A stretch of DNA of 64,000 nt, from NCBI GenBank assembly GCA_963704025.1, contig CAVPGP010000001.1:1364001-1428000 (forward strand), in the 5' to 3' direction. Positions within the stretch are counted from its first letter, which is position 1; each line of letters opens with the position of its first letter. This document shows, in pieces, positions 21,394-29,735 of the stretch. The notes under the pieces were generated by a model. It was given only the letters and a program-made list of their open reading frames with translations. It searched no databases and had not been told where the DNA came from. This DNA is from CAVPGP01 sp963704025 (GTDB taxonomy: Bacteria; Actinomycetota; Thermoleophilia; Gaiellales; Gaiellaceae). Made by a program: the position numbers and the translations under genes.

Positions 21394-22433
21394 ACGCACT
21401 GCTCAACGTGGCCGACTTCGAGCGGGTCGCACAGGAGCGACTCGATCCGGGCGCATGGGGTTACTACGCGGGCGGGGCCGGAGACGAGATCACGTTGCGC
21501 GACAACGTCGCCGCCTACTCGCGGTGGATTCTTCGCCCGCGGGTGCTGGTCGACGTAGGCGAGGTGTCGACGGCGACGACGGTCCTCGGCCGGGACGTGT
21601 CCATGCCGCTGCTCGTCGCGCCCACGGCATTTCAGCGGATGGCCCACCCGGACGGAGAGGTCGCGACGGCACGGGCCGCCGCCGCGACCGGCACGGTGAT
21701 GTGCCTCTCGACGCTCTCGACCGCGCACCCCGCAGAGGTGGTCGAGGCGGGCGGCGCCTGCTGGTTCCAGCTCTACGTCTTTCGCGATCCCGGCTTCACC
21801 CGTGCACTGGTCGAGCAGGCGCGCGAGCAGGGGTTCACAGCCCTCGTCCTGACCGTCGACACGCCGGTGCTCGGTCGCCGCGAGCGCGACCTCCGCACGG
21901 GCTTCACGGTCACGCAGATGATTGCGAGCCTCGGCGAAGCGGCCAAGACTCCGGCGCAGGCGTTCGCCCTGATGTCCCCGTCCGTGACGTGGAAGGACGT
22001 CGAGGCGCTCGCCGAGCAGGCCGGAATGCCCGTCGTCGTCAAGGGCATCGTCACCGCCGAGGACGGCCGCCTCGCCTGCGAGCACGGCGCGGCAGCGCTC
22101 ATCGTCTCGAATCACGGCGGGCGCCAGCTCGACGGCGGCGCAGCGACGCTCGACGCGCTGCCGGAGGTGGCCGAGAGCGTCGGCGGCCGGATCGAGGTGT
22201 ACGTCGACGGGGGCGTGCGCCGCGGATCGGACGCGGTCAAGGCGCTCGCGCTCGGCGCACGCGCGGTGCTGGTCGGTCGGCCCGTCCTGTGGGGGCTCGC
22301 GGCGGGAGGCGAGCAGGGCGTCGCTCGGGTTCTGGAGCTGCTGCGCGCCGAGACCGAGCTGACGCTGCAGCTGCTGGGCTGCGCGCGGCCCGAGGACGTG
22401 CGCCCCGAGCACGTCGCACGGCGTCCGGCCTGA
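21381..22433 (+). CDS. FMN-dependent 2-hydroxy-acid oxidase/dehydrogenase
   Basis: The 350-residue protein fits the lactate/glycolate oxidase family. The TIM barrel shows YYAGGAGDEITLRDN near the start, LLVAPTAFQRMAHPDGE, LVLTVDTPVLGRRERD and the catalytic-histidine motif IVSNHGGRQLDG, followed by FMN phosphate-binding GGVRRGSD and ALGARAVLVGRP. It oxidises an L-2-hydroxy acid such as lactate; whether it uses oxygen or another acceptor is not visible. GTG start at 21381 overlaps the AAA gene, so they are likely co-transcribed. Confidence 0.92.
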   Translation: MEPLDALLNVADFERVAQERLDPGAWGYYAGGAGDEITLRDNVAAYSRWILRPRVLVDVGEVSTATTVLGRDVSMPLLVAPTAFQRMAHPDGEVATARAAAATGTVMCLSTLSTAHPAEVVEAGGACWFQLYVFRDPGFTRALVEQAREQGFTALVLTVDTPVLGRRERDLRTGFTVTQMIASLGEAAKTPAQAFALMSPSVTWKDVEALAEQAGMPVVVKGIVTAEDGRLACEHGAAALIVSNHGGRQLDGGAATLDALPEVAESVGGRIEVYVDGGVRRGSDAVKALALGARAVLVGRPVLWGLAAGGEQGVARVLELLRAETELTLQLLGCARPEDVRPEHVARRPA

Positions 22434-22468
22434 ACGGCCGCTCGACCGAACCCGGCTACCCTGCCTCG

Positions 22469-24311
22469 ATGCCGCTGCGCGAGGACATCCGGAACGTCGC
22501 GATCGTCGCCCACGTCGACCATGGGAAGACGACGCTGGTCGACGCCATGCTCTGGCAGTCCGGCTCCTTCCGCGAGAACCAGGACGTGGCCGAACGCGTG
22601 ATGGACTCCATGGACCTCGAGCGCGAGAAGGGGATCACCATCCTGGCGAAGAACACGGCGGTGCGGCACGGCGGCGTCAAGATCAACATCGTCGACACGC
22701 CAGGGCACTCGGACTTCGGGGGCGAGGTCGAGCGCGGCCTGACGATGGTCGACGGTGTCCTGCTGCTCGTCGACGCCAGCGAAGGGCCACTGCCGCAGAC
22801 GCGCTTCGTCCTGCGCAAGGCGCTCGAGGCCCGCCTGCCGCTGATCCTCGTCGTCAACAAGGTCGACCGCGCGGACGCGCGCGTCGAGGAGGTCGTGAAC
22901 GAGGTCTACGAGCTCTTCCTCGACCTCGATGCGGACGAGAGCCAGATCGAGTTCCCAATCGTGTACTGCAACGCCAGGGCCGGCCGCGCCGGTCGACGAG
23001 CCGGACGCGCTCGCCGACGACCTGCAGCCGCTCTTCGACGTCCTGCTCGAGCGGATTCCCGCGCCTTCCTACGAGGACGGTCACCCGCTTCAGGCCCATG
23101 TGACGAATCTCGACGCGTCGCCCTACGTCGGCCGGCTCGCGCTCTGCCGCGTGCACGAGGGAACGATCCGCAAGGGCCAGCAGGTCGCCTGGTGCCGCGC
23201 CGACGGCACCGTCGAGCGCGCCAAGGTGACCGAGCTGTACGTGACCGAGGCGCTCGACCGCGTTGAGGCCGACCAGGCCGGGCCCGGCGAGATCATCGCC
23301 GTGGCGGGGATCCCTGAGGTCACGATCGGCGAGACGCTGGCCGACCCGGACGACCCGCGTCCGTTGCCGGTGATCGGCGTCGACGAGCCGAGCCTGGCGA
23401 TGACGATCGGGATCAACACGTCGCCGTTGGCGGGCCAGGACGGCAACCGGCTGACGGCGAGCATGGTCAAGACGCGGCTCGACCAGGAGCTCGTCGGCAA
23501 CGTCTCGCTGAAGGTGCTTCCGACCGAGCGGCCCGACGCGTGGGAGGTGCAGGGACGCGGCGAGCTTCAGCTGGCGGTGCTCGTCGAGCTGATGCGGCGC
23601 GAGGGCTTCGAGCTCACAGTCGGCAAGCCGCAGGTCGTCACGCGCGAGATCGACGGCAAGACGCACGAGCCGATGGAGCGTTTGGCGATCGACGTGCCGG
23701 AGGACTACGTCGGCGTGATCACGCAGCTGCTGGCGCTGCGCAAGGGCCGCCTGGAGCAGATGGTCAACCACGGCACGGGCTGGGTGCGGATGGAGTACCT
23801 GGTTCCCGCCCGCGGCCTGATCGGCTTTCGGACGGAGTTCCTGACCGAGACGCGCGGCACCGGGATCCTCCACCACGTCTTCGAGGGCTACGAGCCGTGG
23901 CACGGCGAGCTCCGGACGCGACCCACTGGGAGTCTCGTCGCGGATCGCCGCGGCGCGGCCACGTCGTTCGCGCTGTTGAACCTCCAGGAGCGCGGGCAGC
24001 TCTTCGTCTCCCCTGGTACCGAGCTCTACGAGGGGATGGTCGTGGGCGAGAACGCACGCTCCGAGGACATCGATGTCAACGCCACGAAGGAGAAGAAGCT
24101 GACGAACATGCGCTCGTCGACCGCCGACGAGCTCGTGCGCCTCATCCCGCCGCGGCCGATGTCGCTCGAGCAGGCGCTCGAGTTCATCCGCGAGGACGAA
24201 TGCGTCGAGGTGACCCCGTCCCATGCGAGGCTGCGGAAGGTCGAGCTCTCCGCGCAGCGCCGGCAGACCGCCGCCTCGCGCAGGGCGCGCGGGCTGGCAA
24301 CCGTGCGGTAG
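22469..24311 (+). CDS. typA: Translational GTPase TypA/BipA, with an apparent one-base frameshift
   Basis: The product would be about 613 residues, the family length. The N-terminal frame has G1 AHVDHGKTT, G2/G3 EKGITILAKNT and DTPGHSDFGGEVER, and G4 NKVDR. The C-terminal frame has the EF-G-like domains and TypA-specific ending. The two parts are in different frames: after IVYCNARAGRA (about 22990) the correct reading resumes as VDEPDALADDLQPLF only if one base near 22991 is skipped. The rest is well conserved, so a sequencing or assembly error is likely, a mutation possible. It acts on the ribosome during stress. Confidence 0.9.
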
Positions 24312-24395
24312 CCGTTTACCAAGCGGGAAACGCTGCTTAACCGCCGCGGCGCAGGGCGGTCCCGCTGGCCCGTTCTGATCTCTTGCGACTTAAAG

Positions 24396-24408
24396 TGAAG
24401 TCAGTTTA
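24396..24408 (+). promoter_or_regulatory. TGAA-N5-TT(C/T)A operator, copy upstream of the PHA genes
   Basis: TGAAGTCAGTTTA in an AT-rich island 126 bp before the PhaE-like gene, followed closely by TTAATTAC that could serve as a -10 region. It is one of ten related sites in the window. Confidence 0.7.
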
Positions 24409-24420
24409 GAAGTTAATTAC

Positions 24421-24505
24421 ACGCAACCTTGATGCCTTCATACAGGACGCAAGCCCTGTCCGACCGCGCCTCGCGGGGGAGTCCTGAACTCAGATCAGGT
24501 TGCGT
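24421..24505 (+). promoter_or_regulatory. Predicted structured 5' leader of the PHA operon
   Basis: ACGCAACCT (24421-24429) pairs with AGGTTGCGT (24497-24505) and encloses three hairpins: ACAGGAC-GCAA-GCCCTGT with a GNRA tetraloop, CCGCG-CCT-CGCGG and GAGT-CCTGA-ACTC. This makes a multibranched cloverleaf-like fold 30 bases before the first PHA gene. It is not a tRNA. It could be a cis-regulatory RNA or merely a stable leader; no known riboswitch class fits convincingly. Confidence 0.4.
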
Positions 24506-24534
24506 TCACGGCGCTCTACGGTTATTTTGGAGGC

Positions 24535-24933
24535 ATGGCCGAGGAGAAGCCTCTCTGGCTCAAGACGATCCTGCGCCTCGAGCGCGCCGTTGGCGAGAGG
24601 GTGGAGGCAGCGGTTCGGAGCGATTCGTACTTCGACGTCGTCACCCAGATGAATCGCGCCCGCAAGCAGGTGACGGGAGTCGTCGAGGGAGCCTCTCGGG
24701 AGTGGCTGCACCTCTGGAACCTGCCCGCGAACACCGACATCCGGAGCCTCCGCGAGCAGCTCGTCCGGATGGAGCGCCGGCTGGCCGCGCTCCGCAAGGA
24801 GGTCGCGGATCTCGAGGAGAACGGCAAGCGCTCCCGGCAGGCTCGAGCCAAACCGCGTCAGGCCGGACGCAGGCCACCTTCGCCCCCGGCGGCGCCCGCG
24901 GGCGAGGCCTCGCCCGACTCGCCGTCCGACTGA
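24535..24933 (+). CDS. PhaE/PhaR-like PHA synthase accessory subunit
   Basis: This 132-residue protein has TTGGAGG before its ATG and lies six bases before phaC. Residues about 60-105 (WLHLWNLPANTDIRSLREQL, then RMERRLAALRKEVADLEE) match the C-terminal leucine-zipper-like part of PhaE/PhaR subunits of class III/IV synthases, where the helix-forming segment follows a conserved LP(A/T) turn. It is much shorter than classic PhaE (about 350 residues). The Pro/Ala/Ser-rich tail is disordered. It probably activates the PhaC synthase on the granule. Confidence 0.7.
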   Translation: MAEEKPLWLKTILRLERAVGERVEAAVRSDSYFDVVTQMNRARKQVTGVVEGASREWLHLWNLPANTDIRSLREQLVRMERRLAALRKEVADLEENGKRSRQARAKPRQAGRRPPSPPAAPAGEASPDSPSD

Positions 24934-24939
24934 CGATCC

Positions 24940-26040
24940 GTGCCGCCGACGCTGAATCCACCCGACCTGATCTCGCGCGTCAACCGAGAGGTCGAACGAT
25001 CGCTGCTGCGAGCACGAAACGGCCTGCGATACGTCACGAGCGACGCGAACGTCGGGGCGACGCCGAAGGACGTCGTCTGGAGGCGCGACAAGGCAGAGCT
25101 CTGGCGCTATCGGAGCGATGTGCCGATCCGCCACGACCCGCCGGTGCTGATCGTCCACAGCCTCGTGAGCCGGAGCTACATCTTCGACCTGCGTCCCGGC
25201 GGCAGCACGGTCGAGTTCCTGGTCGACCAGGGCCTCGACGTCTTCCTGCTCGACTTCGGGATCCCCGACGAGCTCGACGCGGAGAACAGCCTCGAGACCT
25301 ACGTCGACGAGTACCTCCCCCGCGCCGTCGCGGCGCTGCTGGAGGAAACGGGCGCTGACGAGGTCACGCTTGTGGGCTACTGCCTCGGCGGCGTCCTCGC
25401 CGTCCTCTACTCGGCCGGCCACGAGGACGCACCGGTCCGCAACCTCATGCTCTGGGCGACGCCGTTCGACTTCAGCGAGATGGGCGTCATGGTCGCCGCG
25501 GTGCGGGAGGGACGCCTCGACGCCGAGGAGCTGATCGACCAGTCGGGCAACGTGCCCGCGGACGCGCTCTATCGAGGCTTCTTCATGCAGGCTCCGACCA
25601 AGCAGATCGCGCAGTACGCGACGCTTCTGGAGAACCTGTGGAACGACGAGTTCGTCGACGGGTATCAGGCGATGTCGCAGTGGGCGCGCGAGCAAGTGCC
25701 GTTCCCCGGCGCCGCGTTCCGTCAGGTCGTCGACGAGATCGTGCGACGCAACGTCCTGATGACCGGGCAGATGCGGCTCGGTGGGCGGTTGATCCACTTC
25801 GAGAACGCCCGCGGCGACATCCTGAACGCGTTCGCCGAGAACGACAACGTCGTCCCGGTGTCGGCCACGGAGCCCGGGACGCAACTGGTCGGGGACCCGT
25901 CGCGTCGCGAAGAGCTTCGCCTCGGCGGAGGCCACGTCACCTTCGCCACGGGACGTCACGCCTTCAAGCACACACTGCCCGCGTTGGCGGAGTGGACCGT
26001 CGCGCACAGCGACGAGCTCGACCCGCCGATGGAACGATGA
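24940..26040 (+). CDS. phaC: Class III-type poly(R)-hydroxyalkanoate synthase
   Basis: The 366-residue length fits class III/IV PhaC. The lipase-like box GYCLGG carries the nucleophilic cysteine (about C147), and the triad is completed by D in FAENDNVVPVSA and H in GGGHVTFATG. HSLVSRSYIFDLRPGGSTVE near the start is also typical. It polymerises (R)-3-hydroxyacyl-CoA into storage polyester in the cytoplasm, together with the 24535-24933 subunit. It starts with GTG six bases after that gene. Confidence 0.94.
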   Translation: MPPTLNPPDLISRVNREVERSLLRARNGLRYVTSDANVGATPKDVVWRRDKAELWRYRSDVPIRHDPPVLIVHSLVSRSYIFDLRPGGSTVEFLVDQGLDVFLLDFGIPDELDAENSLETYVDEYLPRAVAALLEETGADEVTLVGYCLGGVLAVLYSAGHEDAPVRNLMLWATPFDFSEMGVMVAAVREGRLDAEELIDQSGNVPADALYRGFFMQAPTKQIAQYATLLENLWNDEFVDGYQAMSQWAREQVPFPGAAFRQVVDEIVRRNVLMTGQMRLGGRLIHFENARGDILNAFAENDNVVPVSATEPGTQLVGDPSRREELRLGGGHVTFATGRHAFKHTLPALAEWTVAHSDELDPPMER

Positions 26041-26060
26041 CAGCACTGCAAGGAGCCACC

Positions 26061-26588
26061 ATGGAGATCCGAGAGCTCGAGCCCGACGACCAGGCCGCCG
26101 TGGAGGAGTTCCTGCGGCGGATCCCCGAGGGCGACCGTACCTTCTTCAAGGAGGACGTCGACAACCCGGAGGTGCTCGCCGCGTGGGTCCGGCCGGGCAC
26201 CCGCGATGTGCGTCTCCTGGCGGTCGACGACGGCGCCGTGCTCGGGTATGCGGCCGTCATCCCGCTCCAGGGGTGGTCGAGCCACGTCGGCGAGGTCCGC
26301 GTGGTCGTGGACCCGGAGACCCGCGGCCGGGGCATCGGTACGGCGCTGGCGCGCCAGGCGGTGATCGAGGCGCTGAGCCTCGGGCTCGCCAAGCTGGTCG
26401 TCGAGGTGGTGGCCGAGCACGAGCCGACCGTCGCGATGTTCCGCAAGCACGGCTTCGATCCCGAGGCGCTCCTCAAGGACCATGTCCGCGACCAGTCCGG
26501 CGAGCTTCGCGACCTGATGATCCTCGCGCTCTCCGTCGAGGCGTCGTACGCCTCGCTCGCCGCGACCGGGGTCGCGGACAGCGTCTGA
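26061..26588 (+). CDS. GNAT-family N-acetyltransferase
   Basis: ATG 26061 is chosen over the in-frame ATG 26040 because AAGGAG stands six bases before it. The 175-residue protein has the acetyl-CoA-binding motif A VVVDPETRGRGIGTALARQA and a following VVAEHEPTVAMFRKHGFDPE, typical of the GNAT fold. The acceptor substrate is unknown. It follows phaC by 20 bases and likely shares its transcript. Confidence 0.88.
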   Translation: MEIRELEPDDQAAVEEFLRRIPEGDRTFFKEDVDNPEVLAAWVRPGTRDVRLLAVDDGAVLGYAAVIPLQGWSSHVGEVRVVVDPETRGRGIGTALARQAVIEALSLGLAKLVVEVVAEHEPTVAMFRKHGFDPEALLKDHVRDQSGELRDLMILALSVEASYASLAATGVADSV

Positions 26589-26602
26589 AGCGAGGGCGGG
26601 CG

Positions 26603-28166
26603 TTGAGCTCGATCCCGCGCGGCGAGGATCTTCGCGTCGCCGACGTCGTGCGCGCGTTCGCCCGCGGGCAAGGCGAGCGGGTCGCGATCCTCCACGGCGA
26701 GCGGCAGCTGACGTACGCGGAGCTCGACGAGCGCTCGAGCCGCCTGGCCCAGGCCCTGCTCGCGCGCGGTGTCCGCGAGGGCTCGCGCGTCGGCTACCTC
26801 GACCGCACCGCCCCCGAGGTGATCGAGGTGTTCTTCGCCGCGAGCAAGATCGGCGCCGTGACCGTGCCGCTCAACTGGCGCCTGGCGGCACCGGAGCTCA
26901 CGGCCGTCCTCGAGGATGCGCAGCCGCCCGTCCTGATCGTGGGGAGCCTCTACGCCGATGCCGCGGAGGAGATCGTCGAGCATCTCTCTCGGCCGCCGGA
27001 GTTAATCGTCGTGGCGGAAGGCGCCGACGGCTACGAAGGCCTGCTCCGTGCGCACGACGCCTCCGATCCCGGCGCGCGCGGCGAGTCGGACGACGTCGTC
27101 CTGCAGCTGTACACGTCGGGCACGACAGGTGTCCCGAAGGGCGTCCTGACGACGCACAGGAACCTGACGGCGGCGGCCGAGACGTCGCCCTACTGGGAGT
27201 TCGACGCGAGCTCGGTCAGCCTCACCCCCCTGCCGATGTTCCACATCGGCGGGATCGGTTGGGCGTTCCTCGGGCTCTGGAACGGTGCGACGACGGTCCT
27301 CGTCGAGCGACTTCGTGCCGGAGGCGGTGCTCGAGCTTCTCGAGCGGCGTCGTGTCACCAACGCGGTGCTCGTCCCCACGATGCTGCAGATGCTGACCTC
27401 GGTCGCGGGCGCCGCGGATCGCGACTACTCGGCCCTGCGGTCGATCGCCTACGGCGCCTCTCCCATCACGACCCCCGTCCTCAAGGCTGCGCTGCGCACG
27501 TTCCGCTGCTCGCTCTACGGCATCTACGGGCTGACGGAGAGCACCGGCGGGGTCCTGCAGCTCGACCCGGCCGACCACGACCCGGACGGCCCGCGCGAGC
27601 ACCTTCTGCGGTCGGCCGGCAAGCCGCTTCCCTGGGTGGAGATGCGAATCGTCGACCCGGAGGCGGGAGCGGAGCGGGGCGCCGGCGAGGTCGGCGAGGT
27701 GTGGCTCCGCGCGCCGAACGTGATGGCCGGCTACTTCAACCGGCCCGACGAGACTGCCGCCGCGCTCCCGGGAGAGGGCTGGCTGCGGACCGGCGACGGC
27801 GGCTACGTCGACGAGGACGGCTATCTCTTCCTGACCGACCGGATCAAGGACATGATCGTGACGGGGGGCGAGAACGTGTATCCGATCGAGGTCGAGGAGG
27901 CACTGGCGCAGCATCCCGACGTCGTCGACGTGGCAGTGATCGGAGTGCCCGACGAGCGCTGGGGCGAGGCAGTCAAGGCGCTCGTGATCGCGCGTCCGGG
28001 GAGCGCGCCGACGGTTGAGGCGCTGATCGGGTTCGCCCGCGTGCGCCTCGCCGGCTACAAGCTCCCGCGCTCGGTCGACTTCGTCGAGGAGCTGCCGCGC
28101 ACCCCGAGCGGGAAGGTGCTCAAGCGCGAGCTACGCGAGCGTTACCGAGCTGCGCCGGCGCCGTGA
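26603..28166 (+). CDS. Acyl-CoA ligase (AMP-binding), with an apparent one-base frameshift
   Basis: From TTG 26603 (GAGGG upstream) the N-terminal frame gives the opening VADVVRAFARGQGERVAILHG and the adenylation P-loop LYTSGTTGVPKGV. Near 27308 one extra base breaks the frame; the C-terminal frame then gives YGIYGLTESTGGV, LRTGDGGYVDEDGYLFLTDR and the PSGKVLKRELRE lysine motif. Together they make an ordinary ligase of about 520 residues that forms acyl-CoA through acyl-AMP. The shift is either a consensus error or inactivating. It converges with and overlaps the 28120-28944 hydrolase. Confidence 0.85.
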
Positions 28167-28944
28167 GGAAGCGCAGGACCTCGCGGTCGGCCCTCGGCTC
28201 GTCCGTCGGGTAGAAGTGTCCCGCACCTTTGAGGACGTTCAGCCGTGCCCCGGGGATCGAGGCGGCGAGCGTGCGCCCGTTCGCGACCGGGATCATCCGG
28301 TCGTCGCTCCCGTGCAGGACGAGCGTCGGCGCGGCGATCTCGCGGAGCCGGCCGGCCGTGTCGTGGCCCCAGGCTGCGGCGAGCTGGGCCTCGTAGCCCT
28401 CCTGCTCGATCGGGAAGCGGAGTCGCTGGACGACGTCCTCGCCGATTCGTTCGGCACGCCGTTCGCGGGTGGCCCTGCCGTAGTTGTACGGCACAGCCGC
28501 CCAGATCGCCTCCTCCGTGGGAATCTCCCCGCGGCGCCTCAAGAATGCGAGCGTGGCCTCGTCCGGCAACTCGTGGCGCATCCCGCCGCCGGTCGACGCC
28601 CCGAGCACCAGCGCACGAACGCGGCCGGGATGGCGGAGCGCGAGCTCCTGGGCGATCATCCCGCCCATCGAGATGCCGTACACGTCTGCGCGCTCCTCGC
28701 CGGCGGCGTCGAGCACGGCCACGGCATCGTCGGCCAGCTGGGCGATGCTGTACGGGCCCCCGGTGCGCTCGCTGCGTCCAGCGCCGCGGTTGTCGAACGC
28801 GATCACCCGCAGGCGCTCCGCGAGCACGGGGATCGTCCGCCACCAGGCCGTGGCGGCCAGCCCGAGCCCCATGACGAGAAGCACGGGCCGGCCTGTGCCC
28901 GTGCTCTCGTAGTACAGCTTCGCGTCCGCGCTTCTGGCGAACAC
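28120..28944 (-). CDS. Alpha/beta-fold hydrolase
   Basis: The 274-residue protein has the oxyanion region VMGLGLAATAWW, nucleophile elbow GISMGG, acid LHGSDDRMIPV and histidine KGAGHFYPT, a complete serine-hydrolase triad. It resembles 3-oxoadipate enol-lactone hydrolases and intracellular PHA depolymerase-like esterases. Located beside the phasin gene, it could hydrolyse an ester or lactone connected with PHA turnover; this is inference. Confidence 0.87.
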   Translation of the reverse strand: MFARSADAKLYYESTGTGRPVLLVMGLGLAATAWWRTIPVLAERLRVIAFDNRGAGRSERTGGPYSIAQLADDAVAVLDAAGEERADVYGISMGGMIAQELALRHPGRVRALVLGASTGGGMRHELPDEATLAFLRRRGEIPTEEAIWAAVPYNYGRATRERRAERIGEDVVQRLRFPIEQEGYEAQLAAAWGHDTAGRLREIAAPTLVLHGSDDRMIPVANGRTLAASIPGARLNVLKGAGHFYPTDEPRADREVLRFLTAPAQLGNARVARA

Positions 28945-28953
28945 CGCCGGCGT

Positions 28954-29235
28954 CTATTTCAGGAGCCGGCGGGCCGTCTGTGTCGTGACCTTCGTGATCT
29001 CGCGCGTGAAGTCGGCCTGAGCCTTCACGATCTGCGAGAACCACTCGGCGTCGCCGACGTCGGCCGCAGCACGGTCCTGGAGGTCGGCGAACGCCCGCAT
29101 GCTCTGCTCGTAGGCGTCGAGGTATCCGAGCCCCCACTGGCGGCTCGTCTGCACGATCTGCTCGTTGAGCTCGCGGATGCGCTCGATCGCCTCATCCGTC
29201 GGCTGCTTCGTCTTCTCGCTCTGCTGCGTTGCCAT
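28954..29235 (-). CDS. Phasin-like granule protein
   Basis: ATG 29235 is preceded by GGAAGGAG; the in-frame ATG at 29268 lacks a site. The 93-residue, highly helical protein (ERIRELNEQIVQTSRQWGL, YLDAYEQSMRAFADLQDRAA, FSQIVKAQADFTREITKVT) fits the amphipathic phasin pattern. It would coat PHA granules in the cytoplasm. An operator copy (29304-29316) and promoter-like hexamers TTGAAG-N17-TGCAAT lie in the 5' region. Confidence 0.75.
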   Translation of the reverse strand: MATQQSEKTKQPTDEAIERIRELNEQIVQTSRQWGLGYLDAYEQSMRAFADLQDRAAADVGDAEWFSQIVKAQADFTREITKVTTQTARRLLK

Positions 29236-29303
29236 GCTGCTCCTTCCTGTCGGTGAACCCGTTAGCAAGTTAGCAGAGACAGCAGCTTATTGCAAACGAT
29301 TTT

Positions 29304-29316
29304 TGAACTGACTTCA
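29304..29316 (-). promoter_or_regulatory. TGAA-N5-TTCA operator before the phasin gene
   Basis: TGAAGTCAGTTCA on the minus strand, 68 bp before the phasin start and overlapping a candidate -35 (TTGAAG, 29312-29317) placed 17 bp from TGCAAT (29289-29294). Identical to the copy at 43779-43791. Confidence 0.75.
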
Positions 29317-29706
29317 AGAGCCCGATGAATGAGGCGGCCGGGCGGCGCGGCGGGCGCGAGCACGTCCCGTGAACGAGTTGTAGACCTCGAGGAGCGCCTG
29401 GCGCTGGCGCGCGGTCAGCCGCTCGTCCTCCCGAATCGCCGCGACCACTGCGGGCTCCGCGTCGTCCTCGTCCTCGGGCCCCCGGCGTCCGCTGACCTCG
29501 TGCAGCGTGTCCGCCGAGAGCTCGAGGTTCTCCGCGATCGCCTCGAGCACCTTCTCGGACGGCTCGCGGAGACCGCGCTCGATCTGGGAGAGGTACGGGT
29601 TGGAGATCCCGACCAGGTCGGCGAACTGGCGCATGGAGATCTCGTGGAGCTCGCGTTGGCGTCGGATGAAGTCGCCGAGCGGAGTCTCGGTGCTCTCGTC
29701 GTCCAT
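29314..29706 (-). CDS. XRE-family transcriptional regulator
   Basis: From ATG 29706 the 130-residue protein has an N-terminal helix-turn-helix (SMRQFADLVGISNPYLSQIE) of the XRE/Cro type, then an acidic linker and a basic, low-complexity C-terminus (RARARRAARPP). The fold is that of small HTH proteins often found beside PHA genes. It sits between the phasin and a hydrolase, so it may control PHA genes, though it is not needed to explain the motif sites. Its stop overlaps an operator copy. Confidence 0.87.
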   Translation of the reverse strand: MDDESTETPLGDFIRRQRELHEISMRQFADLVGISNPYLSQIERGLREPSEKVLEAIAENLELSADTLHEVSGRRGPEDEDDAEPAVVAAIREDERLTARQRQALLEVYNSFTGRARARRAARPPHSSGS

Positions 29707-29735
29707 CAGCCGGATCTTCGCACGCGCCGGACGTG

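Noticed and set aside
24421..24505. tRNA-like cloverleaf or c-di-GMP riboswitch (GGACGCAAGCC resembles part of the GEMM consensus)
   Set aside because: No anticodon arm, T-loop or CCA; the GEMM-like stretch lacks one A and its second conserved helix. Kept only as a generic structured leader.
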